Assembly: GCF_947632445.1 (NCBI RefSeq) | Contig: NZ_CANRPM010000006.1 | Location: 1 to 64,000, forward strand | Direction: 5' to 3' | Length of the DNA stretch: 64,000 bases | Origin: an uncultured Bacteroides sp. | GTDB taxonomy: Bacteria; Bacteroidota; Bacteroidia; Bacteroidales; Bacteroidaceae | Part shown: one piece after another, positions 1-8,614 of the stretch | How the letters are laid out: each line of letters starts with the position of its first letter | How positions within the stretch are numbered: the first letter of the stretch is position 1 | Position numbers and translations under genes: made by a program | The notes under the pieces: generated by a model | The model's input: only the letters and a program-made list of their open reading frames with translations | Told to the model about the DNA's origin: nothing | Databases searched by the model: none

Positions 1-123
1 ACATAAAAATAAGAAAACGATGAAAGCAAATGAAAAACCGTATATGGTTATAATATATTGATTATATGCTATTTGTTCAGCATTTTATTAGCAGATGCTT
101 TCATTTATGCCTGTATGGTGTGA
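1..123. other. Left-edge non-coding segment upstream of integrase
   Basis: No frame is open for more than a few codons here. A 9-bp inverted repeat (ATGAAAGCA at 20-28, TGCTTTCAT at 96-104) flanks AT-rich DNA, and related words are present at 38-48 and 111-121. These could be arm-type integrase sites or a promoter, but nothing proves it. No tRNA sequence is present, so attL lies further left. Confidence 0.3.
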
Positions 124-207
124 AATCTACTAAATTCTTATCAAGAAAAGCTTGACAAGATAGAGAACATTTCCATTTATGACTGCAAGCAGTTAAGGCA
201 ATTACTT

Positions 208-1176
208 TTGAACTCAACAACAACAAAGGAGGAAACTACCTTTCAAGCTGTATGTCGAAAGTATATCTCCGAGCTGGAGGAGGAGGGCAGGAAAAGTTAC
301 GCTACCCTGCTGGAACGAAATAGCCGGTACTTTGCAGAATTTATCAAAGGGGACATTCTTCTTTCAGACATAACACCCGTTCTCATTGACGGATATTCCA
401 GATTTCTTAAGGTCAAGAAAGGAGTGGGCGACACAACTCTTGGAATGATGATGTCAAGGACACGAACCATCATCAACAGAGGGGTGAAGCAACAACTTGT
501 GAAGTATGATGTCCATCCGTTCTTAAATTACTCTATCTCGACACCAAATGTTCGGGAAGTGGATTTGCCTATCGGGGTGTTTAACAAGATACGGCTGGCT
601 CATCCGAAGGAGAAGAAGCTTCGGGTGGCACACGACCTGTTTTGCCTTTCTTTCTACCTCGGAGGAATAAACCTCATAGACCTACTTCAAATCAATTTCA
701 AGAACGTGGATGTATTGGAATACGTCAGGACAAAATCAAGGAACACAACACATGGCACGAGGACAATCAGCTTCAGTATTCCTTCTCAAGCAAAGGAAAT
801 CATAGATCTATGGATGAACAAAAACACCGGCAGGCTCGACTTCGGATATAAATTCTCTTATCAAAATTTCTCACGTTACTTAACCCGTTCGCTCGCGGCA
901 CTGGCCAAGAAGTTGGGGATTACTGAAAAGGTCATCTATTACTCGGCCCGTAAGTCGTTTGCTCAATATGCTTCTGAAATAGGCATTCCTGACGGAATAA
1001 TAGACTATTGCTTGGGGCATTCGGACAAATCCAAAGGGGTTATTCGCTATTATATCAAAGTTCGGCAAAAACAGGCGGATATGGCAATAGCCCGTGTGAT
1101 TGACTACGTGGACAACCCGGAGAAGTACAAAGAATACATCGAATTGAGGTCTGATATTATGCTGATGAGAAGGTGA
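208..1176 (+). CDS. Tyrosine recombinase (prophage integrase), N-terminally truncated
   Basis: The product has a SAM-like core-binding domain (about residues 10-110) and a tyrosine-recombinase catalytic domain. Catalytic-type residues are visible: Arg in SARKSFAQYA, His in CLGHSD and Tyr in VIRYYI. The usual first arginine of the FYxRGM-type box reads Gly (FYLGGIN), which I believe occurs in one branch of the family. The frame stays open and integrase-like back to 124, but there is no ATG; TTG at 208 is the only common start, and a stop at 121-123 closes the frame. The arm-binding domain of about 70-90 residues is therefore absent. It is convergent with the lysis genes and separated from them by a terminator. 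Either the gene was cut by recombination or it works in a shortened form. Confidence 0.75.
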   Translation: MNSTTTKEETTFQAVCRKYISELEEEGRKSYATLLERNSRYFAEFIKGDILLSDITPVLIDGYSRFLKVKKGVGDTTLGMMMSRTRTIINRGVKQQLVKYDVHPFLNYSISTPNVREVDLPIGVFNKIRLAHPKEKKLRVAHDLFCLSFYLGGINLIDLLQINFKNVDVLEYVRTKSRNTTHGTRTISFSIPSQAKEIIDLWMNKNTGRLDFGYKFSYQNFSRYLTRSLAALAKKLGITEKVIYYSARKSFAQYASEIGIPDGIIDYCLGHSDKSKGVIRYYIKVRQKQADMAIARVIDYVDNPEKYKEYIELRSDIMLMRR

Positions 1177-1184
1177 GTGAAAAA

Positions 1185-1209
1185 AAAGGCGGCCTATTCG
1201 GTCGCCTTT
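1185..1209. terminator. Bidirectional terminator between integrase and spanin gene
   Basis: AAAGGCGGCC and GGTCGCCTTT form a 10-bp stem with one mismatch around the loop TATTC. T-rich tracts on both sides serve the rightward integrase and the leftward lysis transcript. Confidence 0.8.
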
Positions 1210-1675
1210 ACTTTTTCCGGGACTTGTACACTATCCACCCGACAATTATCAAGGCTGCCGTGATGATGATCCCGAACGCCCATCCGCCAAGCTCCAGCTT
1301 CATCTGCTGCCAGCGTGTGAGTTCCTTTTCTACAGGATAAGGCACTTTCATCTCCTTAGTAACCGTCACTTCTTTAGACGGCAAATAAACCGTGTCCGTC
1401 ATCGTCCGCATCTTAGCCAGCAGGTTGCCGAGGCTGTCAATGGTCAGTCGGGCCTGTGCGTTCCTGCTGTTGGCGATGTCCAGCCAGGACAGAACCACTT
1501 TTCCGTTTTCATCACATTCAAGTAGGGCACGGATAGTGGCGCTGTCGGGAGGCAGCCGGACTTCCACCAATTTTTCTACCACCACGCTGTCTGCACTGCT
1601 TTCGACCGGCACATACTTCACGCTCCGGCAGGAGCACATGACAGTTACCAAAATAAAACAATAAATCCATTTCAT
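1208..1675 (-). CDS. Predicted unimolecular spanin (u-spanin-like) lysis protein
   Basis: This 155-residue protein starts with a short lipoprotein signal and a candidate lipidated Cys (VTVMCSC at about residues 11-17). It ends with a transmembrane segment (about residues 131-149, WAFGIIITAALIIVGWIVY) and a basic KSRKK tail. An outer-membrane lipid anchor plus an inner-membrane C-terminal helix is the layout of one-piece spanins such as T1 gp11, which fuse the two membranes in the last step of lysis. It is the last gene of a leftward lysis group containing an M15 endolysin. The assignment rests on topology and position, not on a recognised family. Confidence 0.6.
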   Translation of the reverse strand: MKWIYCFILVTVMCSCRSVKYVPVESSADSVVVEKLVEVRLPPDSATIRALLECDENGKVVLSWLDIANSRNAQARLTIDSLGNLLAKMRTMTDTVYLPSKEVTVTKEMKVPYPVEKELTRWQQMKLELGGWAFGIIITAALIIVGWIVYKSRKK

Positions 1676-1726
1676 AACATAAGCTTTTTGCCTATGCCCG
1701 AATTTGGATGCCGCCCGGGCATAAAA

Positions 1727-1755
1727 AAGGCGGTGAACTTGTGGGACACCGCCTT
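1727..1755 (-). terminator. Rho-independent terminator after the 205-residue membrane protein gene
   Basis: AAGGCGGTG (1727-1735) pairs perfectly with CACCGCCTT (1747-1755). On the minus strand the hairpin is followed by a run of six T. Confidence 0.8.
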
Positions 1756-1777
1756 AAGCAAAATATTAGAATGGTTA

Positions 1778-2395
1778 CTACTCTTTAATCTCAGAATGTT
1801 CAGACAAATACATGTCTCGCAGTGGAATACTCAATACAAAGCATACATCTCCAAGCGTTATGTCATATTTTCGGCTACCCATATCCTCGTCAGGAATATC
1901 AATGGAAGGAGCATTATACACAAAGTTTTTTATTTCCGAAAACATTGGTTCATTGGTGGAACTGCTGCATGCAATATGAGCCGCATTCTCCACGTCAAGG
2001 GCAGTAGAAGGATGTCCATCGTCCATCTTTGCAAATAGAAAGCCTTTATTCTTTTCAAGAAATTCTCTCCCTTTAACTTGCTCAAACAGCCATTCACCCA
2101 TTTCGTTCAATCTTCTCGGACTCTTTTTCATACTGAATACATTTGCTGAAGTAGGATATTTTTGTATAATCACACTTTTTATTACGGTCAAATCCTCTTT
2201 TATATCGGCCATTGTTTTTTCCAGTTCCCCCATTCTACCGTCATGGTCATTGCACGGTAATTGCTCCATCTTCTTTATCTTATAATATAGTGCCGAGCAC
2301 CACCATACAAGGAAGCCAAAACCAACTACAGCTATGATAATGACTATCACAGATGTTGCCAAATGCTTCATAATAAAATCATTCAAGAAGTCCAT
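1778..2395 (-). CDS. Phage membrane protein with N-terminal TM helix
   Basis: No family recognised. ATG at 2395 is preferred over the GTG one codon upstream. The 205-residue product has a hydrophobic segment near the N-terminus (about residues 14-35, SVIVIIIAVVGFGFLVWW), then a charged region with helical stretches and no Cys-rich motif. It lies between the M15 endolysin and the spanin-like gene and is followed by a strong terminator. A role in lysis timing or membrane insertion is possible from position only. Confidence 0.6.
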   Translation of the reverse strand: MDFLNDFIMKHLATSVIVIIIAVVGFGFLVWWCSALYYKIKKMEQLPCNDHDGRMGELEKTMADIKEDLTVIKSVIIQKYPTSANVFSMKKSPRRLNEMGEWLFEQVKGREFLEKNKGFLFAKMDDGHPSTALDVENAAHIACSSSTNEPMFSEIKNFVYNAPSIDIPDEDMGSRKYDITLGDVCFVLSIPLRDMYLSEHSEIKE

Positions 2396-2644
2396 CACAA
2401 TTTATCAGCATTGATTTAACGCTGCAAAATAAGCAAAAAACATTCGCAGTATGCATAATCATAACCGTGTTTAACAACATTAAACAACAAACAATATCTG
2501 TTTTGCGGTGTCCCACCAAGTCAAAGAACTCCTTGCAATCCTGCTTGCAACATGGCGGTTTATTCGCTGAATGTTGCAAGCATCGCTTATCATACCATTT
2601 TCGTGGCGCCATGAGAATGTTCCTGAAGGTAATCCATCTCCGTC

Positions 2645-3046
2645 TTATAACTTCAACACCTGCTTCCGGTTCTCCTTCTCACTCCGGTAGCTGACATGTA
2701 CCCAAGCGAAATCCTTCTCGTCAATGAGCTGGTCGAATGGGAGTCCAAGCGACTGCACTAAGTTGAACAGCCTCCTGTTCTCCTCAAGGCTGCCACCGGT
2801 GATGTCTGCGGCTCGCCCCTGCATGTGGTCGCTGGTTGGCGATCCGCCAACAGCCTTGTTAAGCGCCGGGGAGCGGAAGCCGCTGTTGACGTGTATGGGC
2901 TTACCGTAGGCTTCGCGCAGCGGGTCAAGTACATGGTTTACCAAGGCTGTAAGATTGGCCACATGCACCTGCTTGCAACGGTTGTCGATTCCCCTTCTGT
3001 CAGCAGTAACCGACCTGCATAATTCTGCGATTGTAAAATATCTCAT
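2645..3046 (-). CDS. M15-family peptidase (endolysin)
   Basis: The protein matches the VanY/DacA-like M15_3 peptidases, which cut peptide cross-links in peptidoglycan. Visible zinc-site motifs are SDHMQGRAADI (His and Asp ligands) and WVHVSY (third ligand); VNSGFRS is also typical. The 133-residue length is normal for a phage M15 endolysin with no binding domain. ATG at 3046 (MRYFTIAEL) is chosen; a second ATG lies one codon upstream and a TTG further up overlaps the preceding gene. No signal peptide is seen, so release probably needs a holin, for which the upstream gene is a candidate. Confidence 0.85.
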   Translation of the reverse strand: MRYFTIAELCRSVTADRRGIDNRCKQVHVANLTALVNHVLDPLREAYGKPIHVNSGFRSPALNKAVGGSPTSDHMQGRAADITGGSLEENRRLFNLVQSLGLPFDQLIDEKDFAWVHVSYRSEKENRKQVLKL

Positions 3047-3066
3047 CATCCAGGATTTTAAAAAAG

Positions 3067-3417
3067 TCAATAATCACTCGGCGGCTTTCTGTTCTCGCAG
3101 CCCCGAACCTCGCACTTCTTCACCTCGGCCTCCTTCAGCTGCAACTCCTTCTCGTGGAGAGTGTATATCAGTTCGATCTTCTCGCTCTCCTGTTTGCGCA
3201 GCTCTGTATAGAGGGCATCCACTTTCGCATCGCGCTGTGCAAGGCGGGCCTCTAACCAGTCAACCTGCTTGCGCTCGTTCTCGTTCTCGGCGGCATCGGC
3301 AGAGGCATCCTGCTTGCGGAACTCGGAGCGGCGGTTCAACCACCACTTGAGCAGCTGCTTTAAGCCCTCGATACCGCCAAGGGCGGTTATCAGCATGACC
3401 AAGTCGTTCGTATCCAT
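3067..3417 (-). CDS. Holin-like small phage protein with coiled coil
   Basis: ATG at 3417 is used; the frame reaches a TTG at 3426. The 116-residue product has a weakly hydrophobic N-terminal stretch (LVMLITALGGIEGLKQLL), then a long charged coiled coil rich in Glu, Lys and Gln, and a C-terminal Cys pair (KCEVRGC). It sits just upstream of the M15 endolysin gene, the usual place for a Bacteroides phage holin or lysis accessory protein. The single weak hydrophobic segment makes a holin role uncertain. Confidence 0.55.
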   Translation of the reverse strand: MDTNDLVMLITALGGIEGLKQLLKWWLNRRSEFRKQDASADAAENENERKQVDWLEARLAQRDAKVDALYTELRKQESEKIELIYTLHEKELQLKEAEVKKCEVRGCENRKPPSDY

Positions 3418-3463
3418 CTCAATCAATTATTTAGTCCGGCAGAACTTTATTCTGTTTTTGTTT

Positions 3464-4786
3464 TTACCATGCACGCGGGTTCTTGAATTGTACCCAGACT
3501 CCATGATATGTGTAACTTCCTGATTGATAAGCCATATCACGAAAATATACAAATTCCATAGCATCACCTTCACTGTCTATATTAAGTCCTGTTGTTGTGC
3601 TGGTAATGTATGTATTGCTATCGGTAAGAAGACATGATGTCCCGTAATTTGTTGTCCACCCTGTAATAACATTATTACTTGTAGTAGGTGTATTCCAATG
3701 TGAACTTCCAGCTATTATATGCACTTTATTATTATTGTTTGAGCCTCGCTTAATTTTGATTACATGCCCGTCGTCATAGTGTTCCATAGTAGGAAGTGTG
3801 ATATAGACATCTCGTGTTCCACCACTATACGCTGTTGTGACATATACACACCCTACATTTCTATCCAAAGTAACTCGTTGATTTGACGCATCTATATATT
3901 TTGTCGTTAATGCAAGTCCAGATATACTTCCACCCAAAATAGCTATTGCTACATTATCTTCTCCGTTACGTACATCAACAACTAAACCATAGTTAGTACC
4001 TAAATAGCTATTTCCTTTATTTTCAAAACGACCGACTGCTACCTGTCCCCCCACCGCAGGAAGTACGTTGTTACCTATCCCTACAAAAGTTTCGGGGTCT
4101 TTTCGCAGGATGATATATGCGTCATTGTCAAATTTGTTATCTTCTGAAATATTAGTAAGTGAGTTACCTACTATACGTAGTCCTCCAATTCGTCCCGAAG
4201 TTGCGTTTACCGTCCCCGTAATCGTTGCATTAGTAGCCGTCATGTTGCCAGCACTGTCTACACGAAACGGAGCTGCAGCACGGTTTGCGTATGTCTGACC
4301 TGCCCATATCACAGGGTCTGTGTTCTTTGTCTCAATAGCGCACATCCCTGCCGCCACTGTTCCGTTGGCATTCTCTATCTGTATGCGGTTGCCCTGCATG
4401 AAGTTGATGAAAGAGTTCTTGCCGAGGATGATGGGCGCCATGATGGCGGAGAAGTTAGACACTTTCTCCCAATACGTAGTGGTTGACCCGTTAGGCTTGT
4501 TTGACGTTGACGACGTGTGACTTTGCCTGCATACGTAAGCCTCCCACCCCGAAGCCAGCGCCTTGTTCTGTATGTACACCACATCAACGTATCGGGGCGA
4601 AGTCGTCTTGCTTGTCTCGTTTCGGTACGCGATGTTCTCCGCCCATTCGCTTGGCCAAAGGATTACGCCGTCAAGTCCAGCGCTCCCGTCACGTCCCGGA
4701 GTGCCCGGATTCCCTTGCGGCCCCTGATTGCCGTCCGCACCGTCCTTTGCCTTTCTTCTTATCAATATATGTCCCTGCGCTTCCAT
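3464..4786 (-). CDS. Phage tail fibre protein with collagen-like N-terminus
   Basis: The 440-residue protein begins with a short collagen-like Gly-X-Y run (GADGNQGPQGNPGTPGRDG, about residues 16-34). It continues with repeats rich in Thr, Asn, Gly and Ser (NATITGTVNATSGRIGG), typical of phage fibres. No catalytic motif was seen. It is the distal fibre gene of the tail module, downstream of the DGR. Receptor binding or fibre shaft function is inferred from composition and position. Confidence 0.7.
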   Translation of the reverse strand: MEAQGHILIRRKAKDGADGNQGPQGNPGTPGRDGSAGLDGVILWPSEWAENIAYRNETSKTTSPRYVDVVYIQNKALASGWEAYVCRQSHTSSTSNKPNGSTTTYWEKVSNFSAIMAPIILGKNSFINFMQGNRIQIENANGTVAAGMCAIETKNTDPVIWAGQTYANRAAAPFRVDSAGNMTATNATITGTVNATSGRIGGLRIVGNSLTNISEDNKFDNDAYIILRKDPETFVGIGNNVLPAVGGQVAVGRFENKGNSYLGTNYGLVVDVRNGEDNVAIAILGGSISGLALTTKYIDASNQRVTLDRNVGCVYVTTAYSGGTRDVYITLPTMEHYDDGHVIKIKRGSNNNNKVHIIAGSSHWNTPTTSNNVITGWTTNYGTSCLLTDSNTYITSTTTGLNIDSEGDAMEFVYFRDMAYQSGSYTYHGVWVQFKNPRAW

Positions 4787-4792
4787 AACGTG

Positions 4793-5188
4793 TCACCCCA
4801 ATTTATCCAATACTTCTTTCGCAATTCTCTTCGCCTTCAAACGGTATTCCTGATAGTCGGCGTACTCTTTCAGATATTCGTCCCGCTTGCCTTCGTCAAG
4901 CTCCGAAGCCCCGTCACGCGCCATTTCCAAGTTGGCGAAAATGGCATCCCGCTTGTTCGCATCATACCGATCCATGATGATGGCACTCACCATATTGTCA
5001 TAATCATGCACCCCTTCGACGTCCACGTTCTCGCAGACATACCGGTCTTCGCCATCCGTGTCTTCAGGGCCGTCCGTCCGGGCGGGCTCACACTTTTCAA
5101 AGTCAAAGTAAATGCGCAGCAGCGCACATTCAACCACGACTTTTACACCGGTCGGCAGTTCTCCTGCCAGCGTACCATAACATTTCAT
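4793..5188 (-). CDS. Hypothetical phage protein between fibre gene and DGR
   Basis: Not recognised. The 131-residue product is acidic in its middle (EDTDGEDRYVCENVDVE) and has a helical, charged C-terminal half (YADYQEYRLKAKRIAKEVLDKL). It starts 23 bases after the reverse transcriptase frame ends and stops just before the collagen-like fibre gene. It lacks the short basic four-helix look of the DGR accessory protein Avd, so I do not call it Avd. A fibre chaperone is possible from location only. Confidence 0.5.
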   Translation of the reverse strand: MKCYGTLAGELPTGVKVVVECALLRIYFDFEKCEPARTDGPEDTDGEDRYVCENVDVEGVHDYDNMVSAIIMDRYDANKRDAIFANLEMARDGASELDEGKRDEYLKEYADYQEYRLKAKRIAKEVLDKLG

Positions 5189-5211
5189 AAATTACCTCCA
5201 TTCTTTTATTG

Positions 5212-6749
5212 TTATTCTTCAAAATAATAAGCACTCTTCCCGTCACCCAGCGGACGACGCTTGACAATCACATCCTCCACCGGAAAAATCTTCTGACCGT
5301 TGTTCTCCGCTTCGCGTGCCTGATCCAGCACGTCTTTCAGGTTGTAGCAGTTCGTTATGAATTTGCCCCGCCGCCCGTCCTGCTCGAAGAGCACGCAGTA
5401 TCTTCCATCGCCCTGTTTCGTCTTTACATCCGTTTCGAAGTCCAGCACCGTGATGGGCACGTTGAGAATGTCCATCAGCCTTGTTTCCCTCACGTCGAAG
5501 AACTTCTTTCCGTCCTTCGTTTTTCCACTCTGTCTGATCCCTTTGTCGGCGAAACTCATGTCATTGTTCGTTATTGTTCTCCATAAATTCTTACAGTCTC
5601 CCCACTTGCACCAGCCCCAGTACGAGGCCCGTATCTCGCGGTTCCGTTTCCGGCTTTTGACCTGTTTCACCTTGCGCGCGAAGTTCTTTTTCATGCCTTT
5701 GCGCAGGCGTACATTGTCTTTCGTGAAGCAGTAGCCGAGGAAGTCAATCCTTCTTCCTCTTGCCCCGCTTTCGCTTCCTATGCTTTTTGTTCCCATTTCT
5801 TGTCTCCGTGCCTATCGGAGCGATGCAGCTGTTCGCCTTGACCACCAGCCCGACATTGGCGCTTTCCCGTTCATACGCCCGGATCAGGAAGAGCGCCTCC
5901 GACTTCGAGCGGGCCAGCATCACGTTGTCATCACAATACCTGTGCAGGCATTTCACGCGGTACTTTTCCTTCATTACATGGTCTATCCGGCTGGCCGCAA
6001 AGTTGCCGATGGGCTGGCTGGTAAACGCTCCAATGGGAACTCCTCTTTTTCCGTTCGACTTCATTTTCCAATATCTTTATTACTTCCGTACCGCTGTCAT
6101 ACGACAGGACGGCGACCTCTATCAGCCTGATGAACCGTTCATCCTTGAATTTCTTTCTCAAGGAGGCGAGGACAAGTTCATGCGGAATGCTCTGATAGAA
6201 CTTCTTGAAGTCCGTCTTTACGAACCAGGTGTATTCGGAGTACCGTCGGAGGAAGCGTTTCATCCTCCTCACTCCGAAATGCAACCCTTTGCCCTTGATG
6301 CAGGCACTCGTGTCGTAAATCAGGCTCTTGTAAAGATCCTCTCCAATCACCCTCATAATCGCATGATGCAAGATCCGCCACGGGAAATATTTCTGCTTGA
6401 CAATATCCCGAACCTTCCCGGCGTCGCTCCTTAGGCTCATCACGCTATAGTCCGGTGCCGGAAAGTCCAGTGTCAGGATCATCAGCTGCAAAGCCCGCAG
6501 GTCTGCTTCGGGGTGCAGGTTATGCCGCCTGATGAAGCGGTTCTTCCTGACCTTCCCGTCCTGTGCCTCCTTGTCCGCCGCGCGCAGATTGTCCATCTCC
6601 GCCATGCGTTCGAGGATGTATCCGGCTCTTTTGGGCCTCTTGCCTCCGTTCGCCTCTATCCTCTTCCTGTCGGCGTCTATCCTTTGTGCTATCATCACGT
6701 CTATCTCCTCCTGCGTCATGCTTCTCCAATCCATGTCATTCTTATCCAT
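5212..6749 (-). CDS. DGR reverse transcriptase, split over three reading frames
   Basis: The gene encodes a diversity-generating-retroelement reverse transcriptase, which copies the template repeat into mutagenised cDNA. Frame A (6749 to about 6064) carries an N-terminal helical region and motif A (FVKTDFKKFYQSI, Asp about residue 180). Frame B (about 6064 to 5790) carries the DGR hallmark IGAFTSQ and the catalytic YCDD box near 5938. Frame C (about 5796 to 5212) carries RRIDFLGYCF and a C-terminal extension. Two +1 shifts are needed to join them, one in the overlap 5931-6064 and one in 5744-5796; runs of five A occur in both overlaps. The result is either an inactivated gene, slippage, or homopolymer errors. 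The last 90 residues resemble a phage SSB-type OB fold. Confidence 0.85.
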
Positions 6750-7041
6750 ATCCGCTGCCTCCTTGTTTAAAAATTCACGCCATACTTCTTGTCCTGTCTT
6801 GTTCAGACCCTTCTGACATTATTCCGTCAACCGCAATCCGTTTCCGCTTGCTTGAATAATCCGCCCGGAGCTTTCGAGAGATACCTACTCGCACCGCTTG
6901 CCGCCCTACGCAAAACAGGCGGCCTTTCCGCTTTCTTGATTTTCTGACATCGTGACCGTGCGGCCACTACGTTGCAGCGGCTTGCGCCCTGCAAGGTCAT
7001 GGTTCGGGGAACTCGCAGATTGCTCTGCGACAGATAAGTAT

Positions 7042-7149
7042 GGCGAGAGCCGATATTCGCATTCGAGTTCGACCAAGCGTTATTCGAGTTCGCATAAGCG
7101 AGGCCGCAGTTCGCGCCGTTATTCGCATTACCGCCCCACAAAACCAGCT
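7042..7149 (-). repeat. DGR template repeat (TR)
   Basis: This 108-bp segment matches VR1 (7330-7437) and VR2 (49527-49634) without gaps. On the coding (minus) strand it is rich in AAC/AAT codons, as expected for a template whose adenines are randomised. All 16 differences from VR1, and 15 of 18 from VR2, fall on template adenines. Similarity to VR2 may extend left to about 7035. It is non-coding: the frame through it has no proper start and runs into low-complexity sequence. It lies between the target gene and the reverse transcriptase gene. Confidence 0.95.
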
Positions 7150-7190
7150 CTTGTCCCCCTCTGCCAACCGCCCGCGCCTGTCGGCTTTCG

Positions 7191-7216
7191 CCCGTTGTCC
7201 GTTGCCGGACAACGGG
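7191..7216. other. Perfect 11-bp hairpin upstream of the template repeat
   Basis: CCCGTTGTCCG (7191-7201) pairs with CGGACAACGGG (7206-7216) around the tetraloop TTGC. It lies between the end of the target gene (7274) and the template repeat. It could structure the 5' part of the TR RNA or end the target-gene transcript; there is no minus-strand T run. Confidence 0.7.
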
Positions 7217-7273
7217 AAGGCGGACGGCTTTTTTGATTCATCGAAATTCAAAGAACGAACCGCACAAGACCTG

Positions 7274-8593
7274 TCACGCGGACATCAGTTGTGCTCCGTT
7301 AACAAACGTTAAATCTCCGAAAAACGCAAGGCGAGAGCCGATAAACGCAACCGAGGTCGACCAAGCGTTAGCCGAGTGCGCACAAGCGAGGCCGCAGTCC
7401 GCGCCGCCAGACGCACCACCGCCCCACAAAACCAGCTGGCCGTTCGGAGCTGCCCATGAGTAGTCCGCCCAGTACGATGTACTGTTGCCGCCGATCTTTT
7501 TCGGAAAGATGTCGAAATGTGCTCCCAAAATCAGTTCCTGCACCTGTCCGCTGGAGGTCAGCCGCTCAGCCGTCCTGTACTCCCCGTTGGGGTGCGATGT
7601 CAGCTCCGTGCTGGTCGGCAGGCGGTTTCCCTTGTAAATGAAAATCTCCGTACCGCTTTGGGTGTTGTTCTCAGAGCTGCCGCAATAGACTCCCTGAATC
7701 ATCTCCCATTGCCAGCCGTAGGGGTCTTCGATGCCCATCAGGTTCACCCGTGAGCAGTCCGTACCGGTGTTTTCTCCATTCACTACGGAGATGCTTACCT
7801 TGCCCCAACTGTCGCCGAGGCTCTTGGTTGCCCCGGTCGTCAGTTTTGCGGCTGCATTCCACAAATCCTTATTGACGCTGCCGCACACCCCGTTGCCGAG
7901 CTTCGCCTGTATGTTGGTGTCTCCGTATTGCGAGAGTCCCAGTGCAAGGATGAGTTTTCTTTGGTCGTAGTCGGTCAGTCCCCAGTCCTTGCCGTTCGCT
8001 TGTGCGGCCGTCCAGAATGCGCTGATGGTCTTGCTGCCTGCCGGTACCACTCCCGAACGTGAGACCAGTGCGCTGCCGTTCATGGAGCCTTTGTATGCCC
8101 CGATGCAGTTATACATCCCGCCGTTCGCCCCACCGATATACTCGCCTCCTATCGGCAGCATGGAGAGCCACAGGACAGGCACGCCGCTCACACTGTCCGT
8201 CTGCACGCGATAGTAGAGACGCGGCCCGATCCACATCACGTGTCCTTTTGTCTCGTCCACCTGAGTGCCGTCTGCAAACACCGCACTGTTGGTGGGCGAC
8301 AACTTGGCGGCCCTCCCGTCATTCGTCACGAGATAGCGGCCGCAATAGAGCTTGTATTCCGTCCATGCGGCCGTATTGCCTATCACGCCGTAGCTCGTGC
8401 TTGTTTGGATGGACTGTTTGATCGGAATCCCCCAGGCCACCTGTCTCAACATCTGTTCGTCTCCCTGATTGATGGCGTTCATGAAGTTCTCTACGCTGAT
8501 GCGTCTGACACTGCCTCCGACCTCCACCAGCACCGTGTTGGAGCGCAGGATGGAGGACACCATCGTTTCGTTTCCCAATGCTTTTGTTCCCAT
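7274..8593 (-). CDS. DGR target protein 1 (C-type-lectin-like tail protein)
   Basis: This 439-residue tail protein is diversified by the adjacent DGR. The C-terminal half has the look of a C-type-lectin/formylglycine-enzyme fold (DPYGWQWEMIQG, then WGGGASGGADCGLA). VR1 covers about residues 386-422 and ends at IGSR, followed by a short invariant tail. Variable positions correspond to AAC/AAT or TAY codons in the template. The N-terminal part (about residues 1-170) is probably the virion attachment region. It is co-oriented with the tail genes upstream and the RT downstream. Expected role: receptor-binding tip with switchable ligand specificity. Confidence 0.9.
   Translation of the reverse strand: MGTKALGNETMVSSILRSNTVLVEVGGSVRRISVENFMNAINQGDEQMLRQVAWGIPIKQSIQTSTSYGVIGNTAAWTEYKLYCGRYLVTNDGRAAKLSPTNSAVFADGTQVDETKGHVMWIGPRLYYRVQTDSVSGVPVLWLSMLPIGGEYIGGANGGMYNCIGAYKGSMNGSALVSRSGVVPAGSKTISAFWTAAQANGKDWGLTDYDQRKLILALGLSQYGDTNIQAKLGNGVCGSVNKDLWNAAAKLTTGATKSLGDSWGKVSISVVNGENTGTDCSRVNLMGIEDPYGWQWEMIQGVYCGSSENNTQSGTEIFIYKGNRLPTSTELTSHPNGEYRTAERLTSSGQVQELILGAHFDIFPKKIGGNSTSYWADYSWAAPNGQLVLWGGGASGGADCGLACAHSANAWSTSVAFIGSRLAFFGDLTFVNGAQLMSA
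7330..7437 (-). repeat. DGR variable repeat 1 (VR1)
   Basis: It aligns to the template repeat at a constant offset of 288 bp. The 16 substitutions are all at template adenines, clustered in pairs at AAC/AAT codons. The invariant flanks TGGGGCGG and GGCTCTCGCC bracket the variable block on the coding strand. Confidence 0.95.
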
Positions 8594-8614
8594 AATCTTG
8601 TTTTTGTTTGTATG

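Noticed and set aside
4793..5188. Avd-like accessory protein of the DGR
   Set aside because: Too acidic in its middle and beta-containing; no four-helix bundle pattern was visible.
6827..7141. Open frame through the template repeat encoding WGGNANNGANCG-type sequence
   Set aside because: It is the template repeat; it has no proper start, and the downstream part is low in coding signal. Noncoding template RNA is the better reading.
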